NCBI GenBank assembly: GCA_016721085.1
Contig: JADKJI010000005.1
Coordinates: 124,001-188,000, forward strand
Source of the DNA: Chitinophagaceae bacterium
GTDB taxonomy: Bacteria > Bacteroidota > Bacteroidia > Chitinophagales > Chitinophagaceae
Reading direction: 5' to 3'
Length of the DNA: 64,000 nucleotides
Below are positions 30,801 to 41,814 of this stretch, in pieces. The notes beneath the pieces were generated by a model. It worked only from the letters and a program-made list of their open reading frames with translations, searched no databases and was not told the origin of the DNA. Each line of letters starts with the position of its first letter. Positions within the stretch are counted from its first letter, which is position 1. A program made the position numbers and the translations under genes.

Positions 30801-30814
30801 ATAGAAGGCTTCAT
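24878..30814 (-). CDS. secreted RHS/YD-repeat protein with type A T9SS sorting domain
   Basis: A 1978-residue exported protein. Order: signal peptide (ending NPLWSQ); DUF6531-like start (GPMGLQVNSLTGNLYFSR, about 40-170); at least 25 YD repeats of the form YDxxGRLxxxTDPxG (about 180-1070), which build the hollow RHS shell; the RHS core seal (YREYNPDRGVFSQRDPLGY, about 1180-1200); an Ala/Gly-rich hydrophobic region (1210-1440); a module starting GLDPNEILGPDGEPGKRW (1516-1700); an FN3-like domain; and a CTD with VYPNPTSGYV and NGVYLIKLANKEILRIVKQ (about 1905-1978). The CTD marks it as PorU/PorV cargo. No toxin domain is visible after the core, the usual place in polymorphic toxins. The gene is 17 nt downstream of the CARDB giant, so the two form an operon. 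The start may instead be the Met 11 residues later. Confidence 0.88.
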   Translation of the reverse strand: MKPSINNKTSYMQQLLKGMILVGLLVTSNPLWSQNINSPNKVGPMGLQVNSLTGNLYFSRNDLFISGRRFDLSISFQYNSVNSDVNFGYGLGWSFIYDVRYASDTSNNKILTWGDGREDLYTFNGSGDYISPKGFFTNLKEYQSGKFVLAEKDGDQYFFDNATHKRLTKIQEPNGNFLSFGYTDSLLTSVTNEAGQTISFGYDNKGRLTSVTDALSAPNRTWTYSYDATDHLLQVTDPAGGKYQYAYLINGPMKSITDKNNNVVDIIYYGDATISEIIGCNRRISFSYDTTQKVSIATDYVPEGENQVTKYKYTTVNGANWLTSITSNCCGFDKAFEYDNQGNKVKETDANGNVTSYTYDTLGNILTITDALNQTIKYTYTNDFNKVSSFTDAKGLVTRMEYDAKGNLTKITEPGNLVTTAVYNSKGEISSSTDPKGNVYAYSYDALGNPATIGAPGGGLATLLYDSRGQLQSVSDAFGNSNTLEYDILSRMKKVTDPLNQERLYTYDAMSNIVSMKNKANENLQFKFDAANRLVEYTDPMGKKTKAAYDAMSNLNSFTDAEGNKVLFSYDSKNRMKTLVTAESNQYTLAYDENGNMTNITVPGNGQYQYVYDALNRIKTFGDNSGRFYQFNYDPNNNVTSYIDPTGATTQLEYDSLNRVKQVTDPLGNIAVIGYDANGNIVSLKDRNNNSSTMTYDSRNRLVTITDNNGSVTAITYNNIGEIVSLKDANNNITNYQYDNLRRVTKVTYPNGQFLQFSYDVKNNVVQKIMTDGRSVAYTYDTLNRMVAKTFPDGQVFTYAYDNIGRVISATNNSGTVQLAYDNMNRVVSETFNGKTIRYQYNVSGRTQSTIYSDSTIVTKAFNERSQLRSVSRNGQLIVEYLYNNSGQLIGKNYGNGLSTSFQYDVANRLIGITTGNGVIQSSLFQYDKNQNKTAVQRLSPAGASEQFSYDDGNRITSYKKGVSGGPFTVNNTYSYDALGNRIAANFNGIGVTYSNNNLNQLIGKSGGQVDTYTYDANGNLSFDGQFFKTYDADKRLIKDSANPANVIVYSYDAFGRRVSTSANGVGSFYTYAGLQPVEERNASGELKTKTIFAGFLMPVLNEQNGTLYYYHQNELNSVEAISSGSGQLAERYEYDAWGKQSVFDEAGTPLVGSKIGNRIGFTGQVFDSATGTIKFFYREYNPDRGVFSQRDPLGYKDGMGMYQYVHDNPANGIDILGLEDQSFGDAFLDITGNYLSNGFSIVPALADGGTPTALKSLQVSQKVAESGPVKYLNNPLFTMALTPINIIVTIKSFHETFTKWPCLTDGQKWDGTMSTASGAYSASMGVYTWYNFYRGFQSTMFNEKLIRFLTPALARTPTAMRATALLGGVESAGGAFSAASTFGRANLALSGGLAMASFANMLWKWGTGESFAETGDHGEGFVADAVRDSWSKSAKQSSIDMENAQSEYGREVSYNKAREKVERLGSHGPLHQEHWSARHPNKDPEQNKDCPQNNNGGSRKPNGGKGPDGNTEVISGLDPNEILGPDGEPGKRWVSVKDRLPYTVLFENAKEATAPAKFVKVIVPVQNKMDAAQFELKNFGFNNQSFTVPSSTAAYYQRLDCRDSIGLYVDITAGYDVVKNQFFWEFQSIDPITLLPPANPLKGFLQQQDSTKTLYGHGFVNFSVKPVTNAHTLDSILAKADIVFDTNDTIPTNITHNIIDAVAPTSQLNDLGPNYTGAVPLTWTGADDFNGSGLRHYTLYVSTDGINFNIIRSGITRTDTVFNGTPGSKYYFFVLATDTVGNIETLRPGAIKSTQLGAGLPLSWLYFNGTAKSKDNILDWATATEQNVKEFLIERSFDGFGFESAGTVKAVGNSNRKVTYQFIDYNVDRFNKKVFYYRLKQIDIDGNSTFSKIVRLTHNLTGVPTIVYPNPTSGYVTIVVGDSKLIGTNAQVYDEVGRLIQLVKITANAQTINLATQMNGVYLIKLANKEILRIVKQ

Positions 30815-30831
30815 AATCTTTGATTAATCGT

Positions 30832-33800
30832 TTACCTGAAAAAGAATTTAACGTGTGTATGTCCAGGTGTATTCAATGGCGCCTGACAGTAGATGGTTAT
30901 ACTACCAGTAGCTCCTGCTCGAATGATTCCTGGAGGACCACCTGGTTCTGATAACTGCAGGTATAGTGATGTGCTTCCTGTTACTAATCCAGCCTGTGTC
31001 AAGGCCATTGGCATATCCCTGTCGTTATACAATACCCTGTTTGGAATTGGAATATCCATATTGGTTGGGTTACTGAAAGTGATCTGGATACTAAATGGCC
31101 ATCCAGCGAATACTTTCTCTGGAATAACCAGGTCGGTAAGTAATAAAGAATTATATCCTGCCGCTGCGCCTGGATCGCAACCTGCATCTGAACCAGAACC
31201 TTCCTGACCAGTATTGTTTCCTCCACCTGTTATCAAGCCACCATTATTCGGACTCACTATCGAGAACGCAGATGGCAATACAGCTGTCGATAAGTCTGCC
31301 TTAGACAAGGTTATATCGTACACTCCCAAGGCACGACCCTGTAAGGAGAAAGTGGCAAATACCGTAGTACTGTTTACGAAGAATACATTGGTGGCTTTGA
31401 TAGTGGTACCTCCCCTCACTAAACGGGCTATCATAGTGTTGGTAAATAAGGATCCTGTCAGTTTAACCGTAACATTTCCACCATTACCCCCACTGTTGGA
31501 TTGAACAGAAAGAATGGCAAATGGTAATTTGACTGCTTTTAAGGTGATTTGCTGAAGTACAGGATTTGCTGTTACGCAACGGATGGCGATATAATACACT
31601 GAATCTTTTACATCATTCATCAATATGCTTTGGTTACCATAATTCGGAATTTCAAATCGATAATCGAAATGGGCAGGTGATGGAACATAAGCCCCTCCGA
31701 TATACATTTCATTACGCATCGTCAACGAATCATTGGTAGTAAGGGTTACGAGTATCGTCGAACCGATCAGGGAATCGGGAACCGTAAGTTTATAATAACG
31801 TGTTGCCGATTGCAGGGTATTCAGCTCCGGAACATTTAATTGCAATGGTTTCACCTTTACATACAATTGCTTAGTAGCTGCTGATACATTATTGTTCTTA
31901 TCAGTTTCAACAATATTATTCAGTAAGTCAGTCTTTACCACCACATAGTATTTCCCTTCTATTACACCCGTCACTATTGGTTGCAGGGATTGATTGTCTT
32001 GTGAAAGCGGTGTCATAGAAAGTACCTTATTCTTGATGCCTACTAATGTTGCAGTAGAATCTAAAAGGCCGTTCTTAGAGAGATAGATACCATCGGAAGA
32101 AACACCATTGGCTTGGTTTGGTGAACTATTACTGATAGTCCAGTTCACTGCATCTATCGTATAACCGAGATAAGCAGTATCCGGAATAGTAACAGAGGCC
32201 ACTCTTAGATCAACCGGTGCAGGTGAATAAATCACCACGGGCTGTACATTGATGTTATTAGTATCATTTGATTCCACCAACGCATTACCTGCATCAGTGA
32301 CAGCTATCAACAGATAATTTCCTGCTGGGGTCGTCAATGGTATTTGAACAGTAACTGTATCTGAATAAGAACCACCGGGTAACAGATTACCTTTCCTGCT
32401 AGTGGAGGTTAATTTCTTATCACCCGCATTACCTGGAATGAAATCAGTCGATAACCACAATTCATTGCTCCAGCTATCTGGATAGGTAGTACCAGCACCT
32501 TTGTTTTCCACTCTGGTAATTACTGTTAGTGGCTGTCCTACAGCAACACTTGTTGCTACTGAACTGATGGAATCCGTTAGGTCTGGCAATAAAGGTTGAA
32601 TGACATGTACCTTCTTTGGAGACCCATTAGGTAAACGTAACAGAAGTCTATTGTTGTTACGGTTCAATTCTCCAGTAATTGAATTGGAAGCGTTAGTCAA
32701 CATCCACACATAATAATCTCCTGTAGTCAAGTTGGGAACTGTAGCCGAACGGGTTTCACTATAAGTTTCATTGGTGTTCAATGCACTGTTCGCATAGAAC
32801 AGCTCGGCAATTTTAGCATTACCATTAAAAACCGAATCGGAAGAGAAATAAACGCCATCATTCCATGATAAATACTTATCACCGCCTGGATTAAGACCGA
32901 GGTTCTTAACAGTCCAACTTACTGGGTATGCTCTTGCCACAATGGCTGTATCTCCAGCGGTAACGGATATTACAATATGATCTACATGTGAATTCACAAA
33001 CACTTTCGCTCCACTGCTGCTGGTATTATTATTACCAGCCACTCCTTCATACACTGTATTATTTGAATTTGTTTTGATGTAGAGATAGAACACAGATTGG
33101 TCTGTAACTGGGAAGCAACTATTAATTAAATAAGAGAAATTGGTGTTCAGTGTTATTGAATCATTGACAGAAGTTCCTGAAGCAATAGACCTGTTTTGTA
33201 TCTTACTTCCGGCGAAATAGGCAGTGGCAGGATTGAATACATTACTGCAACTGATCCATATACTATCCAGCCAGATGCCACTGGCAGTAGCTGGGCCATT
33301 ATTAGCTATCGAATAACTAATTGTATTGTTCCTGTGAGAATAGAATGAATCAGGAACCTGGAGGTTATTAATCACCAGATCGGCTGGTGTAGCAGCACTG
33401 ACAGCAATCGCTATCCCTGCACTGATATTATTGTTATAGTTATTCTCTTTAAACAAGCTATCCATATTGGCTTGAACATATACATATCTTGTTCCGGAAG
33501 TGCCGGCAGGGAATATATATGAAACTGTATGAGTTACAGTTCCTGCGTTAGCGATATTCTCTGCAAAATCAACCGTATCTACTGCAACAGCAGAACCATC
33601 AAATACTGGAGAACTGCTGATATAGATCCTGTCTTTCCGTTGTGATGAGAACACAGCACCCGGACCATTATTCTGAATGGTATAGTTAATATCGAAAGAC
33701 TGTGCACCGGATACAGCGGCAGGTAAGGTCACTGTTGGAACAGATAAGTCTGGTCTTTGTATAGTTATGGCTGTTGCACTTCTCCTGATGGAAGGTGTGT

Positions 33801-36800
33801 CAGGATATTCAAAAACAGTTTTGGTAGGATTTGAATATACATATACGTAGTAGTCACCTGATTGAAGATTAGCTGGCAATGATACATTCAATTGCTTTGC
33901 GTGATTCGATCCCGATGTCAAAACATTCGAAGCATTAACATTGGGAGGCGGCGGAACACTGGTGCCCGATCCATTACAAACGGTGGCCAATAAATTTTCT
34001 GGCGAGTTATTTCCTGATCCTGGAACACCCTGTACCACTTCACCTAATAAAATGGCATTTGCGATGTTCAAGCCATTAGCATCCTTACTCAAATACACCC
34101 TATCCACCCAACTACTTCCACCAAATCCTAAACTATCGATATAGCCAGAGGAAGGTGTTCCATAAAGCGAGCAAGGTCCGGGTATATAATAATGTCCCTT
34201 ATTTTTTTCTTTATTATCCCTGAATCCAGCATTGAAGACATTCCAATTGATACCAATCGGTTGAGTAACACTGGCAGTTGTAAATGGTACTGTGATGGAA
34301 TTGACGGTCAATTGTGGCGTTGGTGTCAGGAATACCTGTACCACTGCATTATTCGTATTGTTACCCGACAATACTCCTTCATAAACGCTTCCAGTCGTAT
34401 TGGCGACTACATGAATGAAATAGGTGCCACTAATGTAATTCGGAATCACCACATTCACATTCTTTGTCAGGAAACTATCCGCTTGTAATTGCAATGTCGT
34501 ATTTACTACTGCATCTGGCTGATTGGGATAATAGGTACCATTCACTTTAGGCAGTGTTAACAACGTAGCATTATTGATATTGAATACTGCGCTGGAAGAA
34601 AGGTATATCTTATCGGACCAGGAGCTGCCAGATGGAGTTAATACCCCATAGTTCTTTATCTTATATGTGATATTGACGGTGCTGCCTGAAAAAATAGAAC
34701 TTGGACTAAACACTGTGTCTACACGTAAATCAGGTGTAGGCGACAGGCTTACATTGATTGAATTGGTTGCCCTGGCAGTGTCATTGCTATTGATCATCTG
34801 CAATGGGGCATTCACACCGGCTGGATAATTAGTAATCACATAAGCATATAATGGTTGTGAATAATTCAAAGGCAGCGTGAAGCTGATACTGTTGGTATAT
34901 TGCTGGCCACTATCTAATGCACTCACATTCGGTTTAGCGCCGATCAGCAAAGGACGTACAGGGAATTCCAATTGACTCCAGGCTGCAGAAGATGTATTTG
35001 GGGGAATATTAAAGTTCGGAAGAGTATCAAAAGAGAGGAATACCGCATCTGTCCAGCTTTGATTGGTAACGGTATTACCAGGACCAGCATTCTTCACCTT
35101 CCAACTAATGGTGATGGTTTGTCCTGAATTAGCCGCCATCGGTGCTTGTACTTCAGTAACCACTAAATCTGGAAGTGTCCTTAATCTAAACTTTTGAATA
35201 GGACCATTGGTTTGTAAACAGGCATTCTTCGACACCAATCTCCAGTTATAGGTTTTATTATAAGTAAATGCACCAGCTGGTACTGAATAAGCAATACCAG
35301 TAATATCTGAAGCGAATGGAGTGGATGGCTGCGCAACAGCAGAATCCCAGATATACAAATCATAGGTCAAAGCATTAGAACCCGGCTGCCATGAAAGATT
35401 CAACGGCAATTGTAACCCAGTGGTACCATTGGCAGGCAACATATTGGTTACCGAACCAGGAGTAACTGGGTTGATCACATTCACTAGCAGCGAATCATTT
35501 ATAGTTGCTGGGCCACAGGGACCAGTCGCCGAAACAATCAATGTATACGTACCCGGAGTATTCCAGGTAATATTATTGATATTGGTAACAGATCCAAAAC
35601 TGGTTCCGTTTGATAAACGCCAGGAGTAAGTCAATCCAGCGATGGCATTTACAGAATATGAAACAGTTTGTCCGGGACAGGCATATGGTGCCCCAACTAT
35701 CGGACTCAATGCTGGTACTCTCACACAGAATGTTCTGCTAACAGGTGATGCCGGCAAATAATTAGTATCGCCCGCCTGACTGGCAGTAATCATTACATTA
35801 CCAATACCATTCACTGTTACCACAGCACCTCCAACTACCGCTGGCCCTGAAATCAAAGCATAATTCAATGGCAAACCTGAATTACTATTCGCTTGCAACA
35901 AGAACGGCGAAGGGGATACACCATATAGATGATCAGCAATAGCAGGGAAGGCAATGGTTTGAGGCGCTTTGCCTATAACAAATGTCTGTGTTACAAAAGC
36001 CGCCGTATCAGTGTTATCATCACCTGGCTGTGAGGCACGGATAATAACCGTACCACTATTTGTTATTGTATAGATACCAGCCGTAAGATTACCAGGTCCA
36101 CTGATGATCTGCGTAGTCACTGGCAATCCAGTACTGGATGTAACATTTAATGCAAATGAAGAATCTCCATAAATCCTATTTGGTATAGTGATGAAAGTTA
36201 TGTTTTGGGGTTGTGGAACAGTAGTGAATGAAATTGAATTCGAAACTGGACTACTTCCACAACTATTGGCATAACGAACGGTAAAGGAACCTATAGAATT
36301 AGCATAATAAGACGAGTTATTAGCACCACTGATCAATACCCCGTTCTTATACCATTGGTAACTGGTAACATTAAGGTTGCTTGCAGGCGTTGAAGCATAT
36401 AACCATCTTCCCGTATTAGTCAATACAGGTGCTGTAACTGGTGCCCCTGGTCTTGCAACAATAAATCGGTTACGCTGCACTCCTAAACCACAGGCATTCG
36501 AAGATGTCAACGCTATACTATAGGAAGCCGCATTAGTCCAGGTGATGAAAGCTGTATCATTAACTACATTGAATGTACCACCTTGAACATTCCATGTATA
36601 AGTAGCCCCTGCTTCTTTTATAGATGCAAAATATTTGGCAGCACCAGTACCGATACAAACGGTATCTGGACCAATGATTGAAAAATCCTGTTGGGGTACC
36701 CTGCTTGGACGAACCACTGGAAAATTGATACTTGTATCTGGTATCAGATTACCCACCAGTCGTATACGGCATGGTTTACCTATCGCAACATTGATTGGGA

Positions 36801-39590
36801 ACGATACCGGGATACTATCTGAAGTTATAGTTTGCTTTTGTCCAATTGTTGGATTGAATCCACTACTGAAATTTCCTAATGAGTCGGATAATTGCACTTT
36901 AAAAATATTACCTGTTAGCATCAGGGTATCTAGTGTAAACCGAACCATGAAGGAGCGGTTCACACAAGTTATTGAATCGATGGAGCCAATAGTAATGACA
37001 GGTTTTCTTATTGGTTTTGCTGAAAGTGTAAGCGGACCATAGGTTGTTATAGGAGAAAGTGATGTTATTGTTCCGTTGCCAGGATGACCCGTAAATCCTC
37101 CATTAAACCAACTGTTCCACTGGCTGCCATTCCATCCTACCACTTCTGCTTTTGCTAATTCATAGATGGGAACGCTTCTCGTACTATCATAACTCAACGT
37201 CACTTGAACATCAGAAGCCCCATTTGTGCGATTGAATTTCCAATATTCCTTTCCTGAAATACCTCCAAATCCATTTGAATAAAAAGAAGTGTCAAATCCG
37301 GCTATTGTCGGATTTACATGCTGGTACTCTGCAGTAAAAGCATCTGTTACATTGGAAGGTGCTGTAATTTTTAGTTGCCCCTTATAAAAGTTATTCCCTT
37401 GCTTATCTCCTATCGGGAAAGTGAAAGGGGTGTTACCGATCTTGGTAACCGGCCCTATAACAAAAGATCCGACTACTCCAGTAATATCTGTTGCGGAAGC
37501 ACCATCATTCAGTATTAGTGATTTACCAGCAGCAGCACGAATATAACCACCTGAATTATGCAACACCAGGTTTGTAAGTATTTTCGTTTCCTGATCCAGG
37601 ATCAGTTCTGTATTGCTGGTTTTCACGATATCCAGTTCCTCAATAAATATTTCCGTAGGGGAATTAATTGTAAGATGCTGATCGATAGCACCACTGAAAG
37701 TAAGTGAACGAATACCGATATCACCACCTCCATCATTCTGGAACAGTGCATCACCTTGTAAATAAATAGGGTTTCCACCACCCAGCCCCACTGAAATTCC
37801 CGCACTGCTGTGATTGATCACTTTGAGATTGCCATACACAATATCTGCTGAAGGAGAAGCATTGCTCAGATAGTTCTGACCATACTCACTATTATTGATC
37901 AAGGTTAAATCACTATTGAAGGTGTTGAAGAAGGCAGTACTGCTTCCATTTCTTCCGGTACTGTCGCTCAACGTAACACTACCCGTAAAGTAGTTACTAA
38001 GGAATTCTGCCGTTCCACTATAGTCTAAACATTTGAATTCTCCTTCGAAATTTGAATTGTAGATTTTAGGATCGATTACTCTTAACAATGTTATCTGATT
38101 GCCATTACTTAAATTGGCTCCATTCAGAAAAGCAAAATTCTTAACTGTCAAATCATGTCCCATCAAATAGAGATTGGCACCCTCCATATACAATCCTCCA
38201 ATCACCACATCATCATCCAGATTAGGCATATTATCTACGCTACCTGGTATAATCACTTTTGTACAGGACAACGGCACTATATGTCCTTCCCAGTTCAAAG
38301 TATCATTCCAACTATTTCCATTGGCGCCCGACCAAACAGCAGAATCCAATCCGCAAAGATTGGAGGGACAAGAAGCTCTTACTTCAGCAATATCATTACA
38401 ACCTGCCGCATTATTTCCGATTTGAGCCGCCAGTCCATCTTTCAGATAACGACATAAAAACAAGGAGGAACAAAGGGCCAGATTTGGATTATTCAGTATA
38501 TAGAGCTCATCACCCGGATCTGCCTGATTGTATACAGTAAGATTGGAATTAAAATCATTCAGATTTAGTAATGCATCATTCCCAACAATTTGTACCACTC
38601 CTTCTACATTAGTCACATTGTGAATACCATTAAGGCTGGAAAGCATGGGGTCAAAATAAAACTGAACCAACCTTGATTTGGTAATATTGCTTAACTGTGA
38701 AATATCAGTAAGGAATGGGTTGCTGTTGATCTGCATACCATAATCAGCAGCTGTTAGATTTTGAAAACCGTTTAACGAAGTGACTGGACAATCACTAACA
38801 GAAAAGTTGATTACACTCGTTACATGATTGAACTCTTCAAAATCTGTTAATCCCAGGTTATTGAATAAAGTACTCCAAAGATTGGTATTGGATAGATGAC
38901 TGAACATCCCATCCATATTAGTCATCAAAGGACTTCTTGAAAACACGAACCCACCAGTGTGGGTGAGCGTATGCCAATTAGTACTGGTAAGGTTATAGTT
39001 ACTATCAAGCCATATATAAGAACCAACATCTGTAATGGAACTTAATCCGGAAAAATCAGAAACACCAGTGGCTTTTATAATCAGGTCTTGTGTAATCGTA
39101 GTAACTGGATATAAGGAATCCAGTCTTGTAATAGCTGGGCTTGCCTCCCTTCCATCAATCGTCAGAATCTTAATTGTAGTACATCCTGGAAAAAGCTGGG
39201 GGAAACTATCGATTTGCGATTGTCTTGTAAGAACTACGGTATCACAGGTGGCTGTTGTACCATTGGTAGAAATAGTATTTATTGGGCGATAGCGTGTATA
39301 TGTTATGGGTTTAATATTTGCCGCATTTCTATTTGTTTTCGCTGAAGAAGTTCCAAAAAAATAGTTTCCGCGCGCATATTGGCAGGAAGCTGAGCGGTAA
39401 TGACTCTTTGCTTTTTTTGTTGAGGAACTGGAGTTACTGGACGGGGAGCCACCCAACGGGCACCTGGCTTTATCGGCAATCGTTCAATACGATCCGGTAT
39501 TTTCTTTTCAGCCTTGTCAATTTTCTTTACCTGGGCTTGGGCAAAAGAGGCCAATACCAGGCCGATCCCCAGTAGAATAAGATTACGCAT
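30832..39590 (-). CDS. giant secreted CARDB-array protein (one frameshift near the 5' end)
   Basis: The main frame starts without a signal peptide, but an overlapping frame supplies MRNLILLGIGLVLASFAQAQ; adding one T to the seven-T run at 39355-39361 (minus strand) joins them as RAETIFFGTSSAK and gives 2,919 residues. Order (approximate): receptor-L/LRR-like repeats (147-383); beta-rich, possibly beta-helical region (430-715); PKD/MBG-like Ig domains (1000-1290); eight CARDB domains (1470-2560), each opening like DLVVTEVQAPMAANSGQTITISW; PPC-like domain (2583-2690); TIG-like domain (2693-2790); and a final module with GWPFSIQITFSNPTNMDIP. I see no T9SS CTD. CARDB domains are adhesion-type beta sandwiches, so a cell-surface or matrix role is likely. 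It is transcribed with the RHS gene. Confidence 0.85.
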
Positions 39591-39767
39591 TGGTTAGGAA
39601 TTTAGTATGTAGCGGCTATTGGAGTTGTAACTGAACAGCAGTGTATGGTTAATCGGTGAGATATTGGAACGCTATTCGGAGGGTGGTGGATTCGGGGATA
39701 AAATTTGCATTTAAAAAGGGTGTCCCCAATACTCAATTTGTAGTAGTCGCTATAATCTACCCCACAT

Positions 39768-39789
39768 TTACCCTACATTCGTAGGGTAA
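39768..39789. promoter_or_regulatory. perfect inverted repeat before the TPR kinase gene, possible operator
   Basis: TTACCCTAC-ATTC-GTAGGGTAA is a perfect 9-bp inverted repeat with a 4-nt spacer, ending 9 nt before the kinase ATG, in the divergent gap facing the CARDB-RHS operon. It could be a binding site for the adjacent LuxR-type regulator or an RNA hairpin blocking the start codon. No T-run follows, so it is not a terminator. Confidence 0.55.
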
Positions 39790-39798
39790 GAAATAGCT

Positions 39799-41775
39799 AT
39801 GAACAGAAAGCAATACATACTGACTTTTTCATTCATATTAGTGGCTATCAGTGTATTGGGACAAACTCGGATCATCGAAGCGCTGACTCAGAAAGTGTAT
39901 GGGGCCAGAAATGACCGGGATAAATTATCTGCCTATATCACTCTCGCTGATGAATACCAGAGTCTTTACAGGGATAGTCTCGATAAATATGCCCCTGAAA
40001 TAGTAACGCTAGCGGAAAAATCAAAAGATCCCATTGCAAAGGCTGGAGGATATCTGGCTTTTGCTAATTATTATAATCGTTGGGGCTGGGCAGATAGTGC
40101 CTTATTTTTCATTGAAAAAAGTTTGCAAACCATCAGTTCAATAAAAGCAACTTCACTGGATCTCTATTTCAAGATAGAACGTAGCAAAGCGCTGACGCTG
40201 GGTTCCAGGTTACGGTATGCAGAAGCTCTTGAAGTTTTGTACAAGATTCTACCTGAAGCAGAAAAATATGGGGATGCCAAATCATTAGGTCTTATCTGCA
40301 ATACTATTGGTTCCATCAGTATTGGAAGACAACAATCTGAAGAATCATTGCAATGGATCAACCGCGCAATAACATTATCGAAAGGCAATCCATCATTGAT
40401 TCAAGTGTACGCTCCTGCCTGTCTGAATATGGCCATGGCTTATATTACCTTGGGGAAACCAGATTCAGCACAACTATTCATCAATCAGGGATTACCTTTT
40501 TCCCGCCAGTTACAGAACCTGAATTATATCGCTACCGGATTACGTATCCAATCGAGTATATATACCGATGCCAAAAAATATCCTCAGGCAGAACAAGCAA
40601 TCCTGGAAATGATGGCTGTTAGAAGGAAAACAGGTCCTGCTAATATTGTCATTGATGATAATTTACAGCTGGCAGAGTTCTATGCCAACTCTGGACAATT
40701 AGATAAAGCCATAAAAATCTGTAAAGACAATCTCAACCGCGGAAAACTCGAAAACAATCCTACCGACACTTCTTATGTATATAGTAATGATCCAAAAGTC
40801 AGAGTATCTTATTTGCAAGCCTTGATGAAATATTATAAGATGGCAGGTCGTATGCCAGACTATCAACAAACGATGGAAGAACTGATTGCAGCAAAAGATA
40901 CATTGTATGAAGCCAATTCGGCAGAAGCGATTGCCGATCTACAAACTAAGTATGAAGTGCAGAAAAAAGAGACTACCATCATCAAACAAAAACTGGACTT
41001 GCAAACTAAAAATTTTCTTCTTTATGGTTCATTAACAGCTGCTTTCTTGATAGCAATAGCATCTTTTATTGTATTCCGGAATTATAAAGAAAAGAAGCGG
41101 CTAGAATGGAATGTGATGATGGAGCAGGAAAAAAGGAATGCCACAGAAGCTGTAAAAAAAGCTGAGGAGAATGAAAGGGTACGAATAGCAGCAGACTTAC
41201 ACGATAATCTGGGTGCCTATGCAGCTTCTCTGTTATCAAACGTACAATATATCAACCTATCTGATAATGGCAATGAATTCGCCTCAAATGCACTGGAGGA
41301 AATAAAAAAGAATTCCGGTGCCATTGTCTCCCAGTTAAACGATACTATTTGGGTGCTTAAAAAAGAAGCCTTATCCCTCACTTCTATCAGTGATCGAATA
41401 AAACTATTCATTAAAAACATTGGCAAAAGCTATCCGGGGTATCAGATTGATGTGACAGAAGATATTGTAACAGATAGTCTTCTTCAATCTTCCCACGCCT
41501 TTCATTTGTATAGGATATTACAGGAAGCGATAAATAACGCCTTGAAACATAGTGGTGGCAAACAGATATTCGTAAATTTCAAATCAGTGGATCAGCAATG
41601 GTCTGTATATGTGGAAGATGATGGAATAGGCTTTGACCTATCCCTACTGCAAAACGAAAACGGGAATGGCTTGCAACATATTATGCAAAGAAGTAAGGAG
41701 TGTGGCTGGAAAGCAGATTGGGCTACTGGACTGAATAATGGCGGTACCCGATTGAGCATCTCTACTACAAATTGA
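39799..41775 (+). CDS. TPR-containing sensor histidine kinase (HisKA_3 type)
   Basis: A 658-residue membrane sensor. A signal peptide (FSFILVAISVLGQ) leads into a periplasmic domain of about five tetratricopeptide repeats (about 60-340), a coiled coil, one transmembrane helix (LYGSLTAAFLIAIASFIVF, about 413-431), then a HisKA_3 dimerisation domain with His468 in AADLHDNLGA and an HATPase (NNALKHSGG, DDGIGFD, GNGLQHIMQR). This NarL-partner architecture is common in Bacteroidota and usually senses periplasmic protein signals through the TPRs. It is followed 39 nt later by its LuxR-type regulator and is divergent from the CARDB-RHS operon, a likely target. Confidence 0.9.
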   Translation: MNRKQYILTFSFILVAISVLGQTRIIEALTQKVYGARNDRDKLSAYITLADEYQSLYRDSLDKYAPEIVTLAEKSKDPIAKAGGYLAFANYYNRWGWADSALFFIEKSLQTISSIKATSLDLYFKIERSKALTLGSRLRYAEALEVLYKILPEAEKYGDAKSLGLICNTIGSISIGRQQSEESLQWINRAITLSKGNPSLIQVYAPACLNMAMAYITLGKPDSAQLFINQGLPFSRQLQNLNYIATGLRIQSSIYTDAKKYPQAEQAILEMMAVRRKTGPANIVIDDNLQLAEFYANSGQLDKAIKICKDNLNRGKLENNPTDTSYVYSNDPKVRVSYLQALMKYYKMAGRMPDYQQTMEELIAAKDTLYEANSAEAIADLQTKYEVQKKETTIIKQKLDLQTKNFLLYGSLTAAFLIAIASFIVFRNYKEKKRLEWNVMMEQEKRNATEAVKKAEENERVRIAADLHDNLGAYAASLLSNVQYINLSDNGNEFASNALEEIKKNSGAIVSQLNDTIWVLKKEALSLTSISDRIKLFIKNIGKSYPGYQIDVTEDIVTDSLLQSSHAFHLYRILQEAINNALKHSGGKQIFVNFKSVDQQWSVYVEDDGIGFDLSLLQNENGNGLQHIMQRSKECGWKADWATGLNNGGTRLSISTTN

Positions 41776-41814
41776 TTATTTTTTGTGATGCGCCAAACCT
41801 TTTACCTTTAATAA

